From: Xenoacremonium recifei | Lineage: Eukaryota; Ascomycota; Sordariomycetes; Hypocreales; Nectriaceae | NCBI GenBank assembly: GCA_012184525.1 | Contig: WOFQ01000003.1 | Span: forward strand, 1,178,001-1,242,000 | DNA: 64,000 nt | Reading direction: 5' to 3' | In this document: positions 34,510-45,784 of the stretch, in pieces | How the letters are laid out: every line of letters begins with the position of its first letter | Position numbering within the stretch: position 1 is the first letter of the stretch | The notes under the pieces: generated by a model | Told to the model about the DNA's origin: nothing | Databases searched by the model: none | Seen by the model: the letters and a program-made list of their open reading frames with translations, nothing else | Translations under genes and position numbers: made by a program

Positions 34510-35055
34510 GGTTATGGCTGTTGCGAACGAGCGAAGTGTGCTTGCGGTCTGGACTAATTGATGGCTGAGGCTGATGATGCTGATGTTGAAGCTGAGAAGC
34601 TCTGGAGGGGAGGTGTTGAGATGCGGGGCCTCGTGCTGGATAGCTAGCGGGGCTTGGAGAAAGAGGGTCGTCACGTCACCCGTCCCGTCGCTCCTGCCCT
34701 GAGTCTGTTCTAAATTGGGGTGCAGGCGACCAAGTTGAAGCTGGAAGGAGGCATCTAACATGCCTCGCGCCTTCTCCAAGATGCCCATCGCAGTTAGGGC
34801 ACGATCTTCCGCACTCCAGGCAGACACAAGGAAGAATTGCTTTCTCATTCCTCCATCTCAATGTCTCTCCGCCATCATTTCTTCCACCCAGATGCTGTCG
34901 GCTGCGGAGGTCTCGGTGCAATAACTCCACTCATATAAGTATCCCTACCCTGCATCTGCGTCTCGGTCTCCCGATTTCTGGGGCAACGGCTTTGTTTTAT
35001 TTGTATTCACATTCATGGCATTCCTGGACCATCAAATACATACCTCCATTTTACC
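34510..35055. promoter_or_regulatory. Shared divergent promoter of rib4 and the MutL-family gene
   Basis: The 546 bp hold both promoters and 5'UTRs. I see no TATA box in good position and no MCB element on the MutL side. Open frames here are continuations of the rib4 leader and are not supported as coding. Confidence 0.55.
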
Positions 35056-37497
35056 ATGCCCATTACTACACTCCCTCAGTCGATTGTGCGGCTGCTGGGT
35101 CCTCCGGTAACGATCTCGAGCCCACTCTGCATGATCAAAGAGCTTGTGGACAATAGCGTTGACGCTGGCGCTACGTCCATCGACGTCTCCATCTCGCCTA
35201 ATACGATTGACAAGATTCAAGTAAGAGACAATGGCCACGGAATTCCGTATGACGATTACGACCTCTTGGCTTGCCGGGCTTGCACTAGCAAGCCTCGGCA
35301 TTTCGATGAGCTGAGGACAACTAAAGGGCGGACACTGGGTTTCCGCGGTGAAGCATTGGCCAGTGCTAACTCTGTCGCCATTCTTCGAATTACAACAAGA
35401 ACGGCAGATGACCCTGTAGCATCCCACCTCTTCCTGAAGCCTGGCCGCGGCGGGTTGCAAAACAGAAGACCAGCTTCAGCGCCCGTGGGAACTACAGTGC
35501 AGGCATCGAACCTATTTGAATGTTTGCCGGTCCGGAGACAAAATGCCCTGAAAGAGAGCCACGAAGCTCTGCCGAGAATCAAGAAACTCCTGCAGTCGTA
35601 TGCACTCGCGTTACCACACCTGGAATTGTCTTTGACAGTGCTTGGGCAAGCTGACAAATATTGGACATATTTGCCGCCATTATGCTTGGACATCCAAAAG
35701 GTGAACATTCAAGTTTTCGGATCTGCACTTGTCGCACAATGTGTTCAGGTTGCAACAACCTCAAAATCAGAAGATGCCACAATTGTCCGAAATCCAACGG
35801 ATGTGACACTGAATGCACTACTTCCGAGACATGACTCTAACATATCATTGGTTAATGATGAAGGAGCTTTCATATCCGTGGACTCCAGACCAATCTCATC
35901 GTCAAGAGGGGTGGGAAAGGAACTCGTGACTATTTTTGAGTCACATCTCACACGAGCTCCAGCCATGAAGAGGTCTCATTCGGCTTTCAATAGTCCTTTC
36001 ATGCAACTCAACATCAACTGCCCCGTCGGCGCATACGATGTTAATGCATCAGGGACGAAGGACGAGGTGCAATTCCTGGACGAGAAACTGCTGTTGATCA
36101 GCTTTGAGAATTTGTGCAGGAATTTGTACAACCAAGGGGAAGTTGCTGCTTTTGGTGCCGGCGAAGGCGACCCTCGCGATGGAATGGAGCGAAACACTGC
36201 ATTGATTGCATCGTCAAAGAAAGTTCGAGAACGAGATCATGAGAGAGCACCCGATAAACTCTCACGAATGGATCTTGAAGCTAAGACGACTGGTGGCGAA
36301 GACTTGGTCGATTTTTGTTTGGATGAAACAGACCTTCTCGACACTCTTGAGAAGAACTTGTTTCAAGAAACGCTTATATCAGGAGATGCCGAATCCTCTC
36401 GAAACGAGGACAGGGAAGTTGCATCACACAAAACAACGCGCAGTTTCACAAAATCTACTGCTGACAAAAACCATGCCAAGCCGAGTACAACGAACGGCGC
36501 CTGTGATCCGACCCGGGTTGAAGCGTTCATGAGGACGACCGTCAAAGTTGACCTGGGTCGGAGCGACAGCAACACAAGCGATGCAGCAGGGCTTTCTGAG
36601 CTGATTCCTGTTCAAGTAAAGCCAAGATACACAACTTCACCTACCACAAACCAGTCGCAACATCAAAAACGACCTTTTCGACTCCAACTCACTAGAAGAT
36701 TTGAGGACATTGGTGATTATTTCCGGCCGACAAAAGAGCAGCCAATAGAGATTGCATTGGATGAAACCGCCACGTCAGGCAACATGCCTGGTGATGGAGA
36801 CCAACCAGCTAATGGAGGTACGAGGCACGAACAGATTGGTCGCGGGCCCTTGCATGAGTTGAGGAATGCCGATCTGAATCAGCTTTGGGACGAGCCTGAC
36901 ATAGCACCTACCCCCCCAAGCCCCGAGTTGGACATTTTGCAACCACACAACGCCATCAGAGGTGACTTGGACGTGCCGTTCACTCAACGAGGCCTTGGTG
37001 TCACTCTCCAGGAAGCCAGAGAGACCTCGCCAAGACGTCGCTGGGGAATATCGCCGCCCTCGAGTTCCCCAGACTTGCGAGGACCGAGAGGAAATGAAAC
37101 GCAAGGGGTACTTCTCAATTCCATGCAAAGAAACGACCGAGTTGTTTTGCCGACTCCCCCATCGACACACCCGTTGCGCCTCGAGCGGGCAGCAAATCGA
37201 CCATTCCGATTGCCTAGGGTGAGAGTTACTGGAACGTCTTCTTCGACAATACCGGGTGGGAGACTCCAGAAAACCAGATCTTCGGCAAATTCTGGAAATA
37301 TCAACAGCACGCAACCCAGAATCTCATTCGGGAGATCACCAGGCTCACCTAATGTTTCGAGAAGGCGAGAGGATCTGAATAATGGACTTGAAGGATCTCC
37401 AGGAAGACAGAGCACTCTGAGGACCGAAGCCGGTGATTCGAATGCCAAAACAAAAAAGCGATATGATGACCGCTCTTTGAGACACCAAGATGACTAG
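35056..37497 (+). CDS. MutL-family mismatch-repair ATPase, probably Mlh2 (PMS1-like)
   Basis: MutL homologues couple mismatch recognition to excision through a GHKL ATPase domain. The single-exon frame encodes 813 residues. The ATPase motifs are intact: KELVDNSVDAGA (catalytic Glu29, Asn33), DNGHGIP (about 58-63) and TLGFRGEALAS (about 93-103). The usual GEV motif near residue 15 is replaced by GPPVTI. The transducer domain extends to about 360 (CPVGAYDVNASGTKDEVQF; the canonical form is NVHPTK). The rest is disordered, and I find no C-terminal endonuclease motif (DQHA..E.E) or zinc-binding MutL tail. That architecture fits Mlh2, the accessory partner of Mlh1, better than the endonuclease-bearing Pms1 or Mlh3. 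A second frame overlapping the stop codon may be a frameshifted continuation. Confidence 0.82.
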   Translation: MPITTLPQSIVRLLGPPVTISSPLCMIKELVDNSVDAGATSIDVSISPNTIDKIQVRDNGHGIPYDDYDLLACRACTSKPRHFDELRTTKGRTLGFRGEALASANSVAILRITTRTADDPVASHLFLKPGRGGLQNRRPASAPVGTTVQASNLFECLPVRRQNALKESHEALPRIKKLLQSYALALPHLELSLTVLGQADKYWTYLPPLCLDIQKVNIQVFGSALVAQCVQVATTSKSEDATIVRNPTDVTLNALLPRHDSNISLVNDEGAFISVDSRPISSSRGVGKELVTIFESHLTRAPAMKRSHSAFNSPFMQLNINCPVGAYDVNASGTKDEVQFLDEKLLLISFENLCRNLYNQGEVAAFGAGEGDPRDGMERNTALIASSKKVRERDHERAPDKLSRMDLEAKTTGGEDLVDFCLDETDLLDTLEKNLFQETLISGDAESSRNEDREVASHKTTRSFTKSTADKNHAKPSTTNGACDPTRVEAFMRTTVKVDLGRSDSNTSDAAGLSELIPVQVKPRYTTSPTTNQSQHQKRPFRLQLTRRFEDIGDYFRPTKEQPIEIALDETATSGNMPGDGDQPANGGTRHEQIGRGPLHELRNADLNQLWDEPDIAPTPPSPELDILQPHNAIRGDLDVPFTQRGLGVTLQEARETSPRRRWGISPPSSSPDLRGPRGNETQGVLLNSMQRNDRVVLPTPPSTHPLRLERAANRPFRLPRVRVTGTSSSTIPGGRLQKTRSSANSGNINSTQPRISFGRSPGSPNVSRRREDLNNGLEGSPGRQSTLRTEAGDSNAKTKKRYDDRSLRHQDD

Positions 37498-38392
37498 CAG
37501 TCTACGAAGTTTCCAGGCGTGGGTAGCGTCAAATGCATATCAGCCCTCCCGTTCGGCTCGATTAGGAGAGCATCTCAACACCCAGATTTCTTCCACAGCA
37601 CTATCAACTATGATAAACCAACTCTTTCTCATCCGCAAATGCACCGGTCTCCGTACTGGGCATGATTTTTTTGAGATCAGTATATAGGTCACGAGAGAAA
37701 GACTTCAGGAGGAGGGACTTTGGGGATGTGGACGACTGTTGCTTCGGGAATTTATCGATTTCAACGTGTAATAATACTTATATTATGCTGACTTGGGGTG
37801 GGGGGCCTCTGGTAGTTTCATCAGGGGCCTTTTTTTTCCCGCCCTGGCGCATCTCCAAAATGTTTCAGCATCATATTACTCATAGCTTTCATCAGACGTA
37901 TCTTTTTGCGAACGACACAACGTAAAAAGTGGTGAAATTGAGGTTGATAACTATTTTCATAATACTTTAGCCCCTCCCTGAGTCTACCGGAATCTTTGAA
38001 TAACATATTCCCGCCTTGATCTTCGACGTCGAGACAGTGATTTCTGACATGATCTCAAATACCTCCAAGGAGGACTTTACAAGATTCGACCCCTCGTTGT
38101 ATCATACAGCAACCATTACAAAGAGCCTTTTGACCCTTAGCTTTATGAATTAGTTAGTACAGGAAACGAGAAACCAGATCATCATTTAACCCAACTCCCA
38201 TCCCATAATTTCGGGCAAAAATGTAGTCGCAACGACTCCGTAAAAGTGTTGCGGAAGAGCTTCGCCAGCTCCGGAGGCCGAATTAAATGGTAAGCTTTTG
38301 TGGAAAGTGAATATTGAAATAGAAAATAGCAGTCAACGCCCGAAACAGAGGTTCGTCCATGAGAAGGTCAGTTTTGATCTGTTAAGGGCCTT
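37498..38392. other. AT-rich intergenic after the MutL-family gene
   Basis: The first 190 bp continue an open frame that overlaps the MutL stop codon (37490-37687). The rest, to 38392, is AT-rich 3' flanking DNA with no coding character, apart from a T-run near 37830. Confidence 0.5.
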
Positions 38393-39079
38393 CTACTTAT
38401 TACAAACCAAGTCATGGTTAGATTCCCAGTCATCAAAAATAACATGGCGGTTAGTCAGAACATAAACCGCTCCGGTATCTTGACATAGCAAGTATACCCC
38501 CTCGGTGCCTTCGCGTTTTGGGTCTTTGCAAGTGCTGATTGACATTCCAATTGACTGGAAGAATAGCGTATCGACGTCATCTTCGTCAGAAACAGCCCGT
38601 GATAGCTGTAGCGGGGTGTCTGAGATTGTAGGAGAGAAGACATATCTACAGAAAAGAAACATGAAGTTCAAACGACGTTCCCATAACCCATCACTGATGC
38701 CACAGTGCTATTTCTCTACCTATCTTAGTCTTACCCTGAGTGACCTCATGAACGACAGCAGTAGAGCCGACTTGGAGCGAACATCACGACTAAAGGCATT
38801 CTTAATCGAATCCATCTATATCAAGAGAACATCCCGGTCCACAACGTCATCTTCAGTTCGTACGTTTGCAAACTCAGGCCAATGGACGGTACAAAATGCA
38901 TTCTTGAATGTAGTATTCAACTGCAGAATTCCGTCCCTTCGACGGTGGAAACGCTGGTCAATCCATTGTAGCCAGTACTTCTGAGCGTGAAGGTCATCGC
39001 AGATGTATTCGACTGAGTCATCTTGAACGGCCGACCTAGACAGAACTTCACAATGGGTGACTCGAAAATGGGACGGCAT
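38393..39079 (-). pseudogene. Degenerate protease-like gene remnant
   Basis: Two protein-like segments lie in order on the minus strand. The upstream one (39079-38816) begins MPSHFRVTHCEVLS and has ..CTVHWPEFANV. It runs into a stop codon at 38816 right after DVLLI. The downstream one (about 38650-38393) contains GTEGVYLLCQDTGAVYVLTNRHVIF, which resembles the catalytic-His segment (TxRHV) of trypsin-like serine proteases found in large hypothetical fungal proteins. It stops soon after. A GTAAGA donor and CTGTAG acceptor could join part of them, but the in-frame stop and the missing Ser region indicate a broken, truncated copy. A short functional gene is less likely. Confidence 0.5.
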
Positions 39080-41453
39080 TATTGGTTGAAATCGTTATAG
39101 TTCACAGCCTTGTTGATCTCCTTTTTCGAGCCGACGAACTGCGTGCGGCCCCCTTACTGTATATGAGTAGAATAAAAATGTCGAAAAGGCCGAGGAGACA
39201 GGACGCCTAGTCTTCTTTGCGAGTGGTTAACCGCGACACTGCAACGGGTTGGAACAAGTTAGAAGAGAATAAAAGATAGGGAGACAAGGAGACTGGGAAA
39301 TTGCTTTCCGTAAAAGGGTAAAATTGGTGATGCTAGTGTATGTGACTACAGATAGTGATATTGAGTCGAGGGCGGCTACGAGCAGTCCAATAACGCGATG
39401 CGTATACTGAGTGACTTACACAGTTTAGTCGAGAGCTGGCGTCCTACCTAGAGAGTGGGGTGTTGAAGAACGGGCTTTTCCGTAGTAACGTGGGGAGGAT
39501 GTCGCTGAAGATCATTCGCGTATGTAAGTAAGGCTTACTTAGGTATTGAGGAGAGGCACAGAGACGATGTGATGATACGACCAGCGAGAAGACCCAAGCC
39601 AAGCCACGTCAACGAGGACGTAGACGCTGAACTGTCCATTGTGAATGCTGGTAATGACAGGGAGTGCACTGGTTCCATGTGGTCAAGAGTGGAGGAGCCG
39701 GAGATGTGGCTGAGGCGCGTGCAAGAGGTAGAGTATCGAGATCCAAGGCCGAGCGTAACGTGACGAACCAGGAAACGAAGACTGGAGCAAGAGGGCCGTC
39801 ATAGAGCCTCGACTAGAGACACGCTGATACGAGAGGCAAGACTGACATCAACAACAGCAGAGCAGCTCGCCGTAAGGGGGGGAATGGGAAGCGTTGCCGA
39901 AAATAGCTGGATCATGCCTGGGCCTGACAGGGGGCGGATAGAGAGTCAGCGAATGGGGCGAGGGAGAGCAGCGGCCAGTGCTTTTGCGAGCTGGGGCGCC
40001 AAGAACCGTAGTCTGTAGGGCAGCTTCGTATCTGCTGGTGAGGTTTTGGGACAGACGGGGACTTTTTTTTCTCTTTTTTTTTTTTTTCGGGAGGGTTGAG
40101 CTGAGCTTGCCGTGGGGTGAGTGAGCTTGTAGGCGATTGAGTGAAATGCGCCTTTGACAAATCGTGGATGGAAGAGGCTGTGTAAAGGTCTGCATTAACG
40201 AGCAACCTCAGCACCTTATATGTCAAGAGAGCAACAGAGATAAAAAGCTGGAGCTGAGAGAGGCAAAGCAACTCAACGCAACGTGCCGCTGCCCCATCAG
40301 GAATCCCGCCTGGCCGCTATTCTGCGTAGCGCCGCCCGTTCAGGCAGGGTGGCTGTGTGGCTGAGGCGACGACGATATGGGGACATGTCAGACGCGGAGG
40401 GGGGGGCAGATCTCCCTGGAGCTCGTGTTTAGGAGGCATTGCAATTTCACTCTTTACAGTACTCCGTGACTGCCCAGGTGCTGCTGGCAGGTGTGGGCTA
40501 TAGCTATACTATAGTGATGGACACGCTATTGCCAGGTGTGTTGTAACGGCTGGACGTCATCTTGGCACACATGTTGCGACCCTACCTTACAGCGGATGGA
40601 TGCTCGTCTAGCGTGGAGCACTTGGGAGGATGCCTGCTTTGGGACTTTGGCTTGGCTTGGCTGGCCTGCCTCTCCCCGGTCAGCGTCGGATAACTCACGC
40701 ACAGTAATACAGTAAAAAAAGTTAAGGTGGCTGGTAGAAGTTTCCTTTCTTTCCGTAATAATCCACGCCGTACCCGAAACGGAGCTTCTCGCTGCTTACC
40801 CGCGCCCCGGTGGCCCCACTCGCGCCCAGTCCAGCATGTCGTCCACGCCTCCAGCCGCTCCTTCCCACATCTTTTTTTCCTTGCTGTAATAATCCAACAA
40901 CCACCATCATCACCACCCCTCACGCTCATATCGCGAAGGAACAGGTCGCTGTCAGTCCTGGCCGACCAACGTCTCTAACTGCCTGGCATCTCTTCAATTC
41001 TCGCACCGTAGATTTTTCACCTCGTATTTTACGTGAACCAACCTCTCGCTGAGCCCGACCTCGACTGCACGAATCTCCTCATATCTCTCACGCTCTCACC
41101 CACCCCGACATTCGCTTCGTTCTCCTGCACCAAGTTTCGATAGACGATTTTATACTCCGTCCCTCTGCTCTACTCTCCTCGTCCGGCGGTCTTCGATCAA
41201 CGCCGACAAAGATGACCGTCGCTTGAGCTGCTCGCTTCCCCCTCCTTTCTCTTCCTCTCTCTCGTTCTCAACATCTTTGACGGCGAATCGTCCGTCGCCT
41301 CTGATCATGCCGGGTTTGGCTGGTGGTGCAAGCCTGCCCGACGACGACGACAGCTCTTGCCAGTCCATCCGATATGCTGCACCGCCGTCGCTAGCACCGT
41401 TTCAACCCCATGCGACACTTGCCTTTGAGGCTTCGACACTCGCTATCACAGCC
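39080..41453. other. Intergenic and 5' leader region of the TRP-like gene
   Basis: 39080-40000 is AT-rich and carries no gene. A long T-run lies at 40063-40087. From about 40700 to 41450 the plus strand is pyrimidine-rich with many TCTC and CCTC runs, and probably is promoter and transcribed leader of the TRP-like gene. An in-frame ATG at 41307 could extend that protein by 49 residues. Confidence 0.5.
40063..40087 (+). repeat. T-rich tract
   Basis: A run of eight T, then CTC, then a run of fourteen T. It is a low-complexity tract of the kind common in fungal promoters, where it can exclude nucleosomes. Confidence 0.7.
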
Positions 41454-44400
41454 ATGGACTCTCGTTCCTCTTCTCGACGGTCGCAACGACTGCGGCCTCG
41501 ACAATATTCCTCACCCACAATGACAGACGACGATCGGTCGAGGCAACGATGGCGACCTCGGCTTTCCACACCCCGATCCTCATTGCTGTGGAACAACCTC
41601 TTTACTCTCGTCCTTATCCTCGTCCTGGCCCTGACTCCCGCCTCGGCCGTCCTGATCAAATTCCAAAACTGCCTCTCCGACTCGTACCGACTAAACGACC
41701 CGAAACCCCTTCAATGGGTGCCCTTATACGTCGATGCCAACTTCGATACCAAGAACGCGAGCCACAATCTCGAGGTTATAGTCTGGGGCAACGTCACCGG
41801 CGCTCAGACCGACAACGCTCTTCCCGCGGCCGATGATCCGTACTGGAGTAACGACAACGAGACCAACGGCAAAATCATTGACAACCCGGATCCGGACTCT
41901 GCCGACCCCAAGGCGACGACGCTCGTCCGCAAGGTCAACTTCTTAACGTATGAGCCGTTCTACCAGGCCGTGGAATTTTGTAGTGACAATGGCTTGGATA
42001 ACTACTCTTGCCCACTCCCCCCGGTCTTCAACACCTCCGACCTGTGAGTTGCGACTCCCTGATCTCCTGTGAGGGAAAGGATGAAAGATATACTGACCAC
42101 TTTAAATAGGAGTCTCCCTTACGGTCTTCCGTCGATGAACTTGTCGCACGATTTCTACTCCACGTACGCATTCGCCTCGTTCGCTTCTACCTTTATCATC
42201 ATCTACGGTGACGCTGCGGCTACCGATATTGGCTGTGTCTCGGCAACTATCACGCCGGATCTCGGACACCTTGCTTCGCTTTGCAAATTCTTGCCTCTTG
42301 TCATATTGCTCTTCACTGGCTTTGCCGTTCTGTTCGCGGCCATTTTCAGCCCCTGGGGTTCTACCGACATCTTCCACTGGACCTCCAATTATGGTCGCGA
42401 CACCGACTTGCTGAGACTGGTCACTCCTGGGTTCGCAGACTGCTTGCAGTATATGCAGTTCATCGCCCTCACGGGGGGGCTGACCCTCGATTACCCAGGC
42501 TTCTTCCAGCCCATCGTCAGCCAGGTAGCGTGGTCGACACTCATGTTCAACCAGAGCTTTGTGGCCAACGCTCCGGCATGGCAGAGTGTGGTGGATGGAA
42601 TCTACGTCACCAACGGCACATACGGCCTCCAGGACCTCGGTCAACTTGTGGGCATGGCGGAATCGGAGGATGTATGGGCGGGCATGATGGTCTGGCTGTG
42701 TGTCATCGTTGCCGGAGTCTTTGTCCTCATCCAGGCTGGCTTCCTCGTCCAGTGGCTCTACCGCCGCATCATGAACACCCCCGAGGAGGACCTGCGTGCT
42801 AAGAACATCCCCTTCTCCGTCGGCAACGTCCTCCGCATCGTCTTCATCTACTTCCTCCTGCCGATCGTGTCGCTCTCGTGCTTTCAACTCGTCGTCGCAG
42901 ACAAGAGCCCAGCCTACACCACCGCCCTGGCTGCCGTCACACTCTTTCTTCTCATCGTGTTCGCATCGTATTTCCTGTACCTCGTTATTAAGACGCGCCC
43001 GAAGTCGGTCCTCTACGACGATCTGCCGACGGTCTTGCGATACGGACCCCTGTACAACACTTATTCGGATGAGGCGGCTGGCTTCGCTCTGATCCCCGTG
43101 CTCCTCAACTTCATCCGAGGCATTGCTATCGGGGCTGTTCAACCTAGCGGCATCGCGCAGGTCGTACTGCTTGCCATCTGCGAGGTCATTCAGGTTCTTA
43201 CCATCCACGCATTCAAGCCCTTCCAGCGTCCGACTTCGATGAACGCGTATCACACGCTCTTTGCGTCCCTTCGACTCATCTCTCTCTTGCTCATGGTGGC
43301 CTTCGTACCCAGCCTGGGCGTGACCGAGGGACAGAAGGGCTGGATCGGCTATGTGATTCTTGCAATCCATGCCTTGACGCTGGTTCTCGGGTTCTTTTTG
43401 AACGCGCTGCAGACCATCGTCGAAGTCGTCGCAAGGATGCTGGGTGCAGGCGGCGACGATGCGCGAGGCCTTACTCGCGGCGGTCTGACCAAGATCTTTG
43501 GTATGCGGCAACTGTCACGCCGGCTGCCGCGCGAGGGACCGTCTCGAGCAAGCCAGCTGTCGACGGCTGCCATGTTGGATGCTGTCGATGAGAGTCAGAA
43601 GCAGGGATATGTCATGCCCAGTGGAAGAGTGCGGAGTGAATCCGGGGCAAGCCTCGGTGGAATAATGGTCAATCATCGGCATCGGAGCAGTTCGGCATTG
43701 GACAGTACCGACGCCAACTCTGGTATGCCGCGCAATCTGGATAGCGGCAGTTCCTACATACCAGGCACCCCGGGCGAGGCGAGCACATTCTCATTCCTCC
43801 CTTCACCCACTGCCGCTCGACAACCGCCACCTGCCGTCACCATCGAGGCAGCAGATCCGTATTATCGACCTCCACGACGCCGCCGTGGGACTTTGGCAGA
43901 CTCGATTCATTCTGACAAGCAACGCGGCTCACTGGTCGTGGATACGAGGAGACAGAGTCAAGTGCTGGCCGACCCGAGCGATATGGGAGCCGAGATCTCG
44001 AGGGGCGCCACTCCCGCGCCGCCACCGGCCGCCAGCTATTCACAGCCCAGCTTCCCAGCCAACCGACCCGACTACTCAACACGTGAGGTCGACTTCTACT
44101 ATGGTGTCCGAGGGCCGGCTCTGAACTCGGATGCTCCTGGCCGGAGACTGGGGACTGGACCGGCAGATCCCACCGGTCCCGTGGCTACAGCTTCAGGATT
44201 CTTCAGGACGTTGTTTGGCGGGAAGATCAAGGAGAAGGGCAAGGGCTTTGAGGTTGTGCGCAGCTCGAGGATGCCTCCTGCGATGATGGCAAGGAATGGC
44301 GGATTTGAGGCCGAGCGCCAGAGGGTATACCCGTCGCCATGGGCGTTCTACGCAATGGACCGATCGATTCCGACGATGATGATATCGACGAAGCGAAGGG

Positions 44401-45043
44401 CTCCCCCAAGCATCGCGAGGGCGATCTCCTCGACGATAATGGCGACCCCCAAGAATCGGAGCCCGAGAGCCCCGTAGAGGCGAGGTCCGCGATCATAGCC
44501 GTTGATGAGGGGTCGCCAAGAGAGCCATCGAGGACGGTGGTTAAGCGGCCACATAACGAGGCTCTTCGTGAAGCGGCAGGCTTTGATCTCCCCGACATTC
44601 CTCGAAAGAGCTCCAAGAGGAACTCAGGCTACACCGACCCTTCCTCCAAGAGGCATTCTGGCTACTCCGACCACTCGCGTGCACCGTCGTTGAATGTCGA
44701 CTTCCCCGACACTAAGCTGTCCTTCGACTCTCGCATGCGCGATACCGATTCCACAAGCCAGCAATCCTCGAGTCGCCATCAGCCAACCTTGTCCACAACA
44801 TCACGACTACCGTTCGAGCGCACCGGATCACAGAAACGCCTATCCTCGAACTCGTCGATGGAGTTTCCTGGAGAGTTCACGCAGGTTGACCTCCAGGGCC
44901 GAACGGACGAACGCCCTGCCAGCTTTGGCTACGTTGCCCAGCACGGCATCAGCCGGGTTGATCCTCGACACCAAGAAGTTGACCTCCTCGGCGCCTCCGC
45001 CGAGCTGGTCACCGAACACCCCCCCTCACGCCCTCACACCTAG
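41454..45043 (+). CDS. TRP-like/flavin-carrier (FLC, 'spray'-type) membrane protein, frameshifted near 44,310
   Basis: Members of this fungal family (Neurospora spray, yeast Flc, S. pombe Pkd2) are multi-pass proteins implicated in calcium homeostasis and cell-wall integrity. Exon 1 (41454-42043) encodes a cytosolic N-terminus, a hydrophobic signal or first membrane segment (LLWNNLFTLVLILVLALTPASA) and a luminal domain with NxS/T sites. After a 66-nt intron, exon 2 (from 42110) carries about nine membrane segments (for example FLPLVILLFTGFAVLFAAIF, VLRIVFIYFLLPIVSLSCF), then a Ser/Pro-rich cytosolic tail with GFEVVRSSRMPPAMMARNGGF. In that frame translation ends at 44477 in about 50 residues of unlike composition. 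A different frame (codons in phase with 44312) stays open to 45043 and gives an acidic/Ser-rich tail (..PEGIPVAMGVLRNGPIDSDDDD..). A 1-nt loss near 44310-44330 explains this. An intact protein would be about 1170 residues. Confidence 0.85.
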
Positions 45044-45784
45044 GGCTAGGGCCTTCTCGACTCTCGCTACGCGTCACGCTTTGTTTCCTATATAACCTTG
45101 GCTACCGACAGCCATCTCCACCATCACCACCACACTATAATGTCTCATCTAATCTTTCGGGGAACCGGATCCTGACATCCACAACTTGTATACAACACCC
45201 CCCTGTATAGGAAATCACCACCACCACCACCCCGCAAGAAAACGGGTTGACAAAAGTTCAGCCTCTATCACGACCACCCTCGTCGCACGCATACGGAAAC
45301 AAGCAGTGGCTCCTGGCATTTATTTTCATCTGTTTATTTACTTGACGTACTTTTGGGACTGGAGGGCAACTACTACTACTACTATCCTTTTTTGCTTGGG
45401 ATCTTGAGATTGATTGATTGATTGATTGATTGTTGGATGCTAGCGTTGGCGTAAAAAAAGAACACTGCGCGCAGGTGATGATGGGAAATTCTTTGGGCTC
45501 GACGTCCGGTTTTTTTGTCTCTTTTAGTATCTGTCTTTTCTATGGGATGGCTTGGGATATTGGACACACGGCTGCACGCACGGATGGAGGGTTGTGTCTG
45601 GTTTAGTATAGCGAGCTCTCATGAGCGTGGTAATGATGTGTCTTCGTCATGGTGTATTCGTTACGGTGCTTGTGCTTTTGACCTTGCGTATTCAGCCGCT
45701 TTAAGCCTTGTTTTCCCCAGTCCTTTTCGTACATGATTCCTTTGCCCCTGACACGACGCTTCCATACATGGTATCTCAACCCAT
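45044..45784. other. Convergent 3' region between the TRP-like gene and rex1
   Basis: 3'UTR-like DNA for both genes. It contains CCA/CAC runs near 45120-45235, a TAC run at 45371-45384 and a GATT microsatellite. No coding sequence is seen. Confidence 0.6.
45408..45432 (+). repeat. (GATT)6 microsatellite
   Basis: Six perfect tandem GATT units plus one base, in the 3' region between two convergent genes. It is likely length-variable between strains. Confidence 0.85.

Noticed and set aside
42102..43511. 469-codon minus-strand frame inside the TRP-like gene
   Set aside because: Charged, His/Asp/Glu-rich antisense shadow caused by strong codon bias of the membrane-domain exon; the sense frame has clear membrane segments.
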